64,000 nt of DNA from Heterohyrax brucei. Lineage: Eukaryota > Chordata > Mammalia > Hyracoidea > Procaviidae. Below, one piece after another: positions 56,389 through 64,000 of the stretch. The stretch is from NCBI GenBank assembly GCA_028571685.1, contig CM053164.1, positions 35,514,501 through 35,578,500 on the forward strand, in the 5' to 3' direction. Each line of letters starts with the position of its first letter. The stretch's first letter is position 1. The notes below the pieces were generated by a model. It saw only the letters and a program-made list of their open reading frames with translations, was not told the DNA's origin and searched no databases. The translations under genes and the position numbers were made by a program.

Positions 56389-56790
56389 TGTCATGGGTTG
56401 AACTGTGTCCCCTCCAAAATATGTGTAGCAATTTGGTTCAGCCATAGTTCCCACTACTGTGTGGTCATCTCCCATTTCGTGATTTTCCTGTATTGCAAAT
56501 CCTAATCTCTGCCTGTGGTTAACAGGGCAAGAATGGATTAGGGTGGGACATCCTTACTAAGGGACTTTTCCTGGAGTGTGGCTTGTACTACTTTTTATCC
56601 TATAAGGACTACAAGGAAAGGGAAGCAAGCAGAGATTTGAGGACCTCGTGCAATTCAGAAAACAGAACCGAGAGCAAAGTACATCCTTTGGACCTGAGGT
56701 TCCTATGATGAGACACTCCCAGACTGAGGAAAGACTGATGCATCACAAGACCCTTTCTCGTGGGCCAACAGAGAGACAGTAGTAGAGGAG
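56389..56790 (+). mobile_element. MaLR/ERVL-type LTR, 3' truncated
   Basis: It starts 'tgtcatgggttgaactgtgt', followed by 'gcaatttggttcagccatag', 'cctggagtgtggcttgtact', 'aaggaaagggaagcaagcag' and 'catcctttggacctgaggtt'. This matches the plus-strand LTR at 18,930 and the reverse of 631-1,056. The terminal 3' part is lost. Confidence 0.65.
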
Positions 56791-57274
56791 GCATACAGGC
56801 TTCCATAGACAGGATGAGCATCAGTCACATTTTCAAAGGCAGCCATAGCAGCAGGAGCTGTAGTTCAGCCTTCTTCTTGTAAGCTTTCCCAGAAAAATGG
56901 ACCAGTGCTGTTTCCTGATAAAGTGAACTTACTCTAAAGAAGCACATGAATCTAAATGATGCATGCTGCAGGAAGCTGGTCATATTTACCTTCAGAAACA
57001 AGACACTCATTCTCTCTGCTGCAAGGCCTCTCAGCCAAGACTTTCTCTGGAATTACTCAAGGTAGCACCCCTCCCCAGGGGTAAGAAGGGTTTATTTAAA
57101 AAAAAAAAAATCCATTGCCTCAGTTGGGTGTAACTCTGGAAGGCCAACTCAGCTGCAGAGTTCACCATAGAACCAGCTTGGGTCTTTGAGGCAATTGCAT
57201 TACAGTTCAATTTCTCCCTCTGCTGAGTCCTGCTTCCCTCACTTCCTTATCGATGTTTTTACCATGGTGGAGTA

Positions 57275-57682
57275 GGCAACTTCTAAGATGCTTCACTACC
57301 CCCAGCCCCCACTGATCCATACCTCTGTCATTCTTGCCCCTGTGTAATCCCCTCCCCTTGAGTGTGAGCTGGATTAATTGACTGACTAACTGAACAGAAC
57401 AGAAATGGAGCCATAGGACACCACTTCTGAGGTGAAGTTATGAAATCTGTGGCTTCCATTTTGGGTGGCCTGTGACTGATTCTTGGGTCACTAGCTCCAC
57501 TTCATGAGGACAGTCCCCACTGACATCTTGACTGCGGTGTCACCAGAGACTTTCAGCCAGAGGCACCCAACTAAACCACGTCCCGATTTCCAACCCTCAG
57601 AAACTGTAACAAATGTTTGTTGTTTTAAGTCACTAACTTCTAGGGTAATTTCTTTTCCAGCAATAGATAACTAACACATGAC
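57275..57682 (+). mobile_element. MLT1-type MaLR LTR
   Basis: 'cttctaagatgcttcactac', 'ccctgtgtaatcccctcccc', 'ttgagtgtgagctggattaa', 'tctgtggcttccattttggg' and the end 'gcaatagataactaacaca' are MLT1 features in the right order. Confidence 0.8.
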
Positions 57683-58379
57683 AGCATTCTCCAATAAACC
57701 ACCTACCCACAAACCTGCCCAGAGTCTCAGAGTCAGTGCCCAGGAAACTCAACTGAAAAGTTTTCTAAACTTTCACAGGACAAAACCCCTCATGCCTCAC
57801 TTTGTTTCTTTTGACAGAGTTTTATAACCATTGTTGTGTGTATATAAATATATATAACTAGGCCTACATCATAGCCAATAAAATCTGGAGGAGCTGCAGC
57901 CACTAAGTCTCTAATCCAGTGTCTAGATATAGAGAGAAGGCTTTTAACCTACAGAAGAGGATTTTGGCCCTTCCAGAATTGATGTGAAAGCACTGAGTTT
58001 TTGGTTTGGGGACTGAGATACCTGATGCTGTGCTCCAGAGACTCAGCAGACAGAGTCCTCCACATCATCACCTCCCTTAGGTAGCTGCTGGTGTGCCACA
58101 GATGTCAGCAGAGAGACTGTGCTGAAGTGGGGATGCTGTACCCATAGGCCAAGACAGCATTTACCTGTCAGCGCCTCTTTGGTATTCTAGAGTCACCTAA
58201 CACCAGCCCTGACCTGGATACTCCTGGTCCAGCAGGCACCTAAGCTTACTTGTAAGACAAGCCTGACTCCCAATGGCTCTACATACCATAATGCAAAGGT
58301 AGCATGAGACACTTTTTCAGTGAAATGTAACCAAAATCTCTTGTGGTACTTTTCCCAGGTATTGTTCTTGGTGGAAAGC
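57683..58379. other. No recognised feature
   Basis: Apparently unique, with no recognised frame. An AT-rich patch of 'tatataaatatatataac' lies near 57,839. Confidence 0.4.
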
Positions 58380-58610
58380 CTGTGATATGATGATTAAAGT
58401 GTCAAGGAGGGTGAATCTAAGCCTGAGCTCTACCACTTATTAAATGTATAACTACAGACAACTTCTTAGCCAATTAGCCTCAGTTTCTTTATCTGAAAAA
58501 AATAGAGAAACAGCAACACCTACCTCACAATTCGATGAGGAATTTAATGTAAAAATCTTAGCATGTTCCCTGATCTATCATAAGCCCAGATGAAAACTAG
58601 TTATTGGGCT
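58380..58610 (+). mobile_element. MIR SINE
   Basis: 'gagctctaccacttattaaa', 'attagcctcagtttctttat', 'ctgaaaaaaatagagaaaca' and 'ctacctcacaattcgatgag' give MIR order. Confidence 0.85.
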
Positions 58611-59239
58611 GTTGCTCTTAACTGAGTTCAGTATAGATGTTTCCTGCCCATGGATGGAGTTGGGACTCAGGTCGCCTCAGTGTGGACCTGTCTAGGAGGA
58701 GGAGATCACATCTGTGGATTTCCCTGCCTTATCCCAAGCCAACATTCACTCTTTCCCTTCTTCCTGCTTCCTTATTCTATCCCTTCCTCTCTCCCTCTTT
58801 TACTGCCATTCTTCTTTTCTTTCTCCCGTTCATCTTTGCCACAAATCAAAGGCCTCAAAGTAGGGCCAAAGAACTGAAGCCAATATTGCCAGAAATGGGA
58901 TTCTACTCCATCTGCCAGCTATTTCACGCAAACTATGGACTGACTTTCGCAGGTGAATAAAGGAAGGGATAGGTGATTCCCACACCTGCTGTCAGGAGGC
59001 TGCTTAGATGGGGAGGAAGGTAAAAAAGTAAAAATCTACCCCTTTATATAGTTCAAGAACTACTAACTCTAGCCATTGGCTCAAAGGTCAAAGTCAAAAG
59101 TCTTTCCAAAACGTCACCTGCCTTGGTTCTCAGGATACTTATGGGAAGAGCCTTGGGCTTTGTGAAAGCCTGCCCAATAGCCTCCACTTAGCTTCTACCA
59201 CACTGCACAGCTCTGCATGAGCCACATGACTTCTTCCTC
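58611..59239. other. No recognised feature
   Basis: A CT-rich stretch (58,750-58,840) makes overlapping open frames (58,637-58,960 and 58,650-58,877) that look like composition artefacts. Confidence 0.45.
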
Positions 59240-59740
59240 TTTATTTCCTCAGCTTATGGTTTCTTCTACTCAGTTATTACACTAAATAATGATCACACAC
59301 AATAAAGTAAGTATAGCAAAACATGCCAATTAGAAATTAAGGCATAGGCCTTCTTCCTCAGACTCTGCTAATGACAAAGCCTCAAACCTTCAAACCTTTC
59401 AGTTATCAGCCAAGTCCATTTACATCACTCAGGGACTCCAGTAATGTTAACCATTTTATAACTTACAGCAATTTACTAAAAAAAACACCTAAAAGGTTAC
59501 TTAATAAACAAGTGATTCCTGAAGATCAATAAAAACAGTATAATAACAACTACAGGTGAGAGACTTTGTTCTTAGAGGCTTTCTACATATAACTTTGACA
59601 AACTCTGTGATTTCTCCTGCTCATTTTTTACACTAGGTTATGATCACATGTAATAAATATAGCAAAAAATGCCAACTAGAAATTAAGACATATACCTTCT
59701 TCCTCAAACTCTGCTAATGGCAACACCTCATGAGCCCAGG
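59240..59740. repeat. Diverged local direct duplication, about 150 bp
   Basis: 59,257-59,395 and 59,605-59,740 are related. 'ctgctaatgacaaagcctca' corresponds to 'ctgctaatggcaacacctca'. 'gccaattagaaattaaggca' corresponds to 'gccaactagaaattaagaca'. 'aatgatcacacacaataaag' corresponds to 'tatgatcacatgtaataaat'. The copies are about 348 bp apart, and a SINE fragment follows the first. Confidence 0.75.
59384..59441 (-). mobile_element. SINE 5' (head) fragment
   Basis: 'aacctttcagttatcagcc', 'aagtccatttacatcactca' and 'gggactcc' are a reversed SINE head. The rest of the element is absent. Confidence 0.6.
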
Positions 59741-60447
59741 CAAGACACTTTCTTTCTTACTCGTTAGTTTTCTTATCATTAACATGGAATACTAATGCTG
59801 TCCCTGATGTCCTTAGAGCATCAGTGTATACATAGGAACCCATGTAGTCATGCATCCTTCCATTAAACAGTTCCTGAGCAACAATCTGTCATAACCTAAG
59901 GAAACCCCCCATCTTGGAGTACTTATAGTCCCTCTGCGCTCAAACCTTGTACACGAGTACCAGAATTTAAAGAAAGGCACTTCCAGAGCTATCAAAGATC
60001 CCGAGGTCTAAGGGAGCCAAGGAAAGGGAAGTTGCACCCTATTAGGGAAATTCAGAGGGGATTCAACAGAGGTGTTGGCCCATAATAAAGTCCTAAGCAT
60101 GCACAGAATGTAGGTATAGAGTATGTCAAAGAGTTGGTAGAAGATGTAACAGGGACACAGGGCACTCAGATGTACAAAAGTTTGAATGAGATATGAAGCT
60201 GTGGCTGGACCACAGAGGTCCTGAATATGGTTAGGTTTGTTAGAGATGAAGACCCCATATATAGAAGAATCATCGGAGTAACAGGCTGAAGGTCTCTGCG
60301 AAGCTATTCCAGAAGTCCCCAGGGTCATCAGCAGTTCATGTCACTCATTCCATCTCCATTATGGCTTTCCCGCTCAAGCAATCCCGACAGAACTAGATCT
60401 ATCTCATTATGTGTAAGAGAACCACTTATGTCTGGCTTCACAGATGT

Positions 60448-60530
60448 TTGTTGTTGTTAGTTGTCATCAAGTAGACTCTGACTCTTGGGAACTTAATACA
60501 CAATAGAACGAAACATTACCCAGCAACAGC
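60448..60530 (-). mobile_element. RTE 3' tail fragment
   Basis: 'gttgttgttagttgtcatca', 'agtagactctgactcttggg' and 'aacgaaacattacccagcaa' match the antisense RTE tail. Confidence 0.65.
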
Positions 60531-60849
60531 CAATGCATGCCACCCCTCTGCAGCAGATACCTGAAAAACTGAAAAACTAAGTAAAACAAACAAAAAGGTC
60601 AATCCTGAAACCCTTATCCTAAGCATCAAATGAGGGAATAAATAATTAGATCAAACACTGAATGGAAGAAGAAACTGAAGGAAAACAGAATAAGCTGACA
60701 TGCCTAGTAGAATTCTGCTACTAACTAACATGGCACGGTGTTACCATCTTTGTATATAGTCAAAACTGACCTCAGGCAGGGAGCACAGGAAGGCAACTTC
60801 ATGGAGCTTCAAACAGGAGATAGAACACCTGGTCACCAGAGAAACTCAG

Positions 60850-62085
60850 TTTCGTACCCCCTCACCCTTCTCCTTAGGACACCATCTCTACCCCTCCCCG
60901 GTGCCAATGGGACACACCACACTACCTTGGCTAGAGAGCTACCAGCCCTACTACCCTGGATCCACTCTGCACTCCCCCCACCCCCCCACCCACAACCTCC
61001 TGATGTGCCTTTTTTCCCTCTTCTCCTTTCTTCTTTTCTTTTCTCCCTGCCACCTAATCCCTATATGCCACCCCCATGCCTTCCCAACAGGCCTCACTGC
61101 ACTGTCACACATACAGAATACTACTAATGGGCCACCACCCCAAGTCCCACTCACCACCACCCACAGTGGCTCCCACAGGGCCATTGTTTTTCTTTTTCCC
61201 CTTTTTTCATTTTCTTATCCTTATCTATAGCCTCATGTGCCACCTCTAATCCTCGCCAGGTCATGCTGCTCGACCATGAGCAGACAGCCACAGCCCAATG
61301 CTACCCCAGGTCTCATCTGACCTCACTCAACCCCACCCACCAACTCCCACTGTGCCATTGTTTCCCCTTTCCTCCATTCTTTCTCTCTCCCATTCAGCCC
61401 CACACATCATGTCTGTACCTTCCTACTGGGCCACATCATGTCACTAGCCAGCTGCTTTCTACCACCCACCTAAATACATATACCACCTTCCTCTCTTCCC
61501 ACCAGCCCCCGGGTCTGCCCCAGTTCTACCTGCTGACTACCTTTTCTTCTTTCTTTCTCTCTCTTTTGTTTTTTTGTACCCCACATAGACCCATTCACCA
61601 ACCCCCTTCCCACTTGCCCTTGCCATGTTGCAACAACTATTTAATCCCCAGCTCAGACTCATGACTGGACCAGGTCTTAACAGCCCCTCCTGCCACTTAT
61701 CCAGATGCTGAACTAAAGGCAGCAAGCCCATGGTACTCCCGAGCTGGCATCTCTGGTTATCTGGTACAGGTCTGTGACTACTCCCACACTGATGGACCAA
61801 CACCAGGAGAAAGAAAGCACCCACCCAGTCTATCTCAGCTACCTTATCAAACCAGTGTATGATGAAGTGGGTTCACCATTCCTGCTGCTGCTCCGCCACC
61901 CAGACAATGTTGTGAGAGCTATCCTGATCATAGACAAGCAAGCAGCAAAGACTGCCTGGTCAACTTGCCTCAACACAGCAAAACAGAACAAGCAAGCAGG
62001 ACAACAACAATGAACATACAATCAATAAATAAAAATAATATCTTTATATCTCAGAGACAGTCAACAATATCAAAATATCTAAAAA
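60850..62085 (+). promoter_or_regulatory. C-rich L1 5' UTR
   Basis: The strand is dominated by C and T with long C-runs (60,972-60,993 has runs of six and seven C), so the other strand is G-rich and could form G-quadruplexes. Frames at 60,738-61,127, 60,901-61,230 and 61,263-61,664 are proline- and leucine-rich because of composition. The frame at 61,774-62,013 is more mixed. Promoter function is assumed by analogy with other L1s. Confidence 0.5.
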
Positions 62086-62089
62086 GGGG

Positions 62090-63077
62090 GTAAAATGGCT
62101 CCATAAAATGACTGAAATAGTCATTCTAAAAGATGCAAAGGCAATGCAACTACTGGATATGGAATTCAAAAGACTAATACTTAGGGCTCTGTAAGACATA
62201 AAGAAAACACTGATAAAACCAAGGGGGAAAAATGGACAAAACCAATGAAAACAAAGCCAAAATCAAGGAAAATGGAGGCAAAACAATAGAAGAATTCAGG
62301 ACAAGAATAACACACACACCAAAAAAAAAAAAAAAAAAAAAAACCAGAAGAGGAAGAAAAAGAAATCGTGTAAAAACAGTGACTAGAAATCTAAAAGTTA
62401 AACAACAAAATTACAGAAACAGACAAATCAATAGAAGGTTTTAAAACAAATTTGAATCAACGAAAAATAGAATCAGGGAAACCAAAGACAAAATTACACA
62501 TGGCACTTAAAGGAAGAATCACAGAAAAAAAAAAAAAAATGAAGAAAATCTAAAATTATGTGGAAAAAATCAAGAGCAAAAAATTGCAAGTAATTGGACT
62601 TCCAGAACAAAGGAAGAACATGGAACACACAGGGAAAATTGTTGAAGAATTGTTGGCAGGAAACTTCTTAAGTATGATGAAAGACAATAAGTTGCACATC
62701 CAAGAAATTCCCCAAACCTAATATAAAATGAACCCCAAAAGAAAGTCACTGAGACATACCACAGTCACAGTTGCCAAAACCAAAGACAAAGACTACTGAA
62801 AGCAGCTGGAGAAATACAAGAAGTCACCTACAAAGGGGAAGCAATAACACTAAACTCTGTTTACCCATCAGAAACTATGCACTCAAGAAGGCTAGGGGAT
62901 GACATATAAAACCTTGAAATAAAAAACTGCCCACCAAGAACAATATACCATTCAGAACTCTCACTGAAATACAATGAAGAAATTAGGACATGCCCAGATA
63001 AACAGAAATGAATAGCATTCATAAAAACCATACCAAACTTTTAAGAAATATTAAAGGGAGCCCTTCAGTTAAATAAC
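62090..63077 (+). pseudogene. L1 ORF1 remnant
   Basis: Diverged ORF1 features in order: a Lys/Asn-rich N-terminal part and coiled-coil-like stretch, an A-run at 62,319-62,342, VIGLPEQRKNMEHTGKIVEE near 62,590-62,650, and a C-terminal end like RTIYHSELSLKYNEEIRTCP near 62,940-62,998. Stops and shifts are frequent, so no protein is made. Confidence 0.7.
62319..62342 (+). repeat. Poly-A run inside L1 ORF1
   Basis: An A-run of about 24 bases follows 'cacacacacc'. It may be expansion of an A-rich coding stretch. Confidence 0.9.
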
Positions 63078-63145
63078 CAATAGTATCAGACAACAACTGG
63101 AGTCAAAGACACAGAGCAGCATTGACCAGATACCAACATAGGTAT

Positions 63146-63293
63146 AAAAACCAAACCAAACCCAGTGCCATCGAGTCAATTCAGACTCACAGCGACCCTA
63201 GCAGAGTAGAACTGCTCCACAGAGATTCCAAGGAGTGCCTGGCAGATTTGAACTGCTGACCTTGCGTTTAGTCACTATGCCACCAGGGTTTCT
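63146..63293 (-). mobile_element. AfroSINE inserted in L1 spacer
   Basis: An 11-bp target duplication AACATAGGTAT (63,135-63,145) and AACCTAGGTAT (63,294-63,304), one mismatch, flanks it. Reversed SINE: 'accaaaccaaacccagtgcc', 'atcgagtcaattcagactca', 'gattccaaggagtgcctggc', 'agatttgaactgctgacctt', 'gccaccagggtttc'. Confidence 0.95.
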
Positions 63294-63689
63294 AACCTAG
63301 GTATCCAGCCGGCCGAGTATAGAACACTCAATAATAAAACAAAGCTGAAAGAGTTAAAACAAGTAAAAAGAGACATTGAACTCTAAATGACGACAACAGC
63401 AAAACAATGAAAGTGTCAATAGAAGATGTAGGTATGGAATTTTCAAATGAAAGGAAGTCAAGCAATATCAAGCAACAGAAAAAATGATTCATACTTAAGA
63501 AGATAAAGATAAACTACAAAGAAAGTTAACAAACATACTTATGAGAATTTAAAAAAAGAGAAAAAATTAAGTCTCAGTGAACACAAAATCAATTTTAAAA
63601 GAGAAAGAAAATCCACAAACAAAAGAAACCCATCACAGGAAAGTAAGAGGAACAAAGAAAACATCAGCACCACAAAATATGACAGCAAA

Positions 63690-64000
63690 AAAACTCATAA
63701 CTATCAATAATCACACTGAATGTAAATGTATTAAATGCACCTGTAAAGAGACAAAGAGTGGCAGAATGGGTTAAAAAGCACAGTTTATCAATATGCTGTC
63801 TTCAAGAGACACAGTTCTGACAAAAATACATCAAAAATCAGAGATACATATGTACGTGCACATCAAGAAAACAGTAGCCAAAAAAGGGCAAAAGTAAAAA
63901 TATAGGATAATATACTCTATAAGACTATAAAAGACAAGGCAGGACATTACATAACAATTAAAAGGACAATCTATCAAGGAAATATAACCTTAATAAATAT
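63690..64000 (+). pseudogene. L1 ORF2 start (endonuclease), partial
   Basis: In one frame 'actatcaataatcacactga' encodes the usual ITIITLNVN-type start, and 'gcacctgtaaagagacaaag' encodes APVKRQ. 'caatatgctgtcttcaagag' encodes the ICCLQET region. At least one frameshift separates readable parts. The ORF continues beyond the window. Confidence 0.7.

Larger units (their letters stand above)
60850..64000 (+). mobile_element. L1 LINE 5' part, split by a SINE, runs off window
   Basis: A C-rich 5' UTR (about 60,850-62,085) leads to ORF1 (about 62,090-63,077), a spacer with a SINE (63,146-63,293), and the start of ORF2 near 63,690. The 5' UTR differs from the monomeric type at 35,912, so this is another L1 lineage. 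The 5' boundary is approximate and the 3' part lies outside the window. Confidence 0.75.

Noticed and set aside
58637-58960. 107-codon frame with hydrophobic stretch
   Set aside because: Hydrophobic codons come from a CT-rich tract (58,750-58,840). No domain or exon boundary is apparent.
60738-61664. Proline-rich frames as a possible novel protein
   Set aside because: They follow the C-rich composition of the L1 5' UTR, and overlapping frames look equally open.

Overview
This window reads as non-coding nuclear DNA from an afrotherian mammal, most likely an elephant or close relative. The main reason is its dominant interspersed repeat. It is a tRNA-derived SINE of about 150-220 bp (AfroSINE type) whose 3' tail matches the tail of an RTE/BovB-like LINE that is also abundant here. 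The L1 copies carry a 3' UTR type that I associate with elephant genomes. MIR, L2, ancient L1M and MaLR-type LTRs supply the older, pan-mammalian background. I found no convincing host protein-coding exon, no tRNA, rRNA or snRNA gene, and no bacterial-type feature. Almost every protein-like reading frame belongs to a decayed transposable element, and the rest look like chance frames.

Layout. 1-3,200: a truncated SINE, a MaLR-type LTR with a 5-bp target duplication, a MIR, an ancient repeat, and a degenerate minisatellite of roughly 26-bp units. 3,205-7,275: a near-full-length dead RTE element on the plus strand carrying two SINE insertions and a truncated L1 insertion. 7,276-31,000: mostly unique or unrecognised sequence with scattered SINEs, MIRs, L2 pieces, LTRs, RTE tails and one (CA)21 microsatellite. 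31,060-34,030: a layered block in which an ancient L1 is split by a mariner-derived palindromic element, an RTE fragment and an LTR. 35,912-42,935: a near-full-length dead L1 with tandem 5' UTR monomers, ORF1, ORF2 and 3' UTR. 42,940-49,800: RTE tails, L1 3' ends, SINEs and a second copy of the palindromic mariner derivative. 49,853-53,076: a near-full-length RTE on the minus strand. 53,150-60,500: MLT1 LTRs, an L1M 3' end split by a SINE, a SINE nested in a SINE, and a local duplication. 60,850-64,000: the 5' part of a second L1 (C-rich 5' UTR, ORF1, start of ORF2), split by a SINE and running off the window end.

How the parts relate. SINEs and RTEs share a 3' tail, which fits SINE mobilisation by the RTE machinery. 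The L1 copies supply a separate retrotransposition system. The mariner pieces lack most of the transposase and could only have been moved in trans. Nestings with visible target-site duplications give a partial relative chronology: ancient L1M and L2 are oldest, then MaLR and mariner, then RTE and L1, and many SINEs are among the latest. All element ORFs inspected are broken. The most unusual signals are two mariner-derived elements sharing one palindromic architecture, monomeric repeats in the L1 5' UTR, a long ORF1-ORF2 spacer in both L1s, and the unexplained minisatellite.
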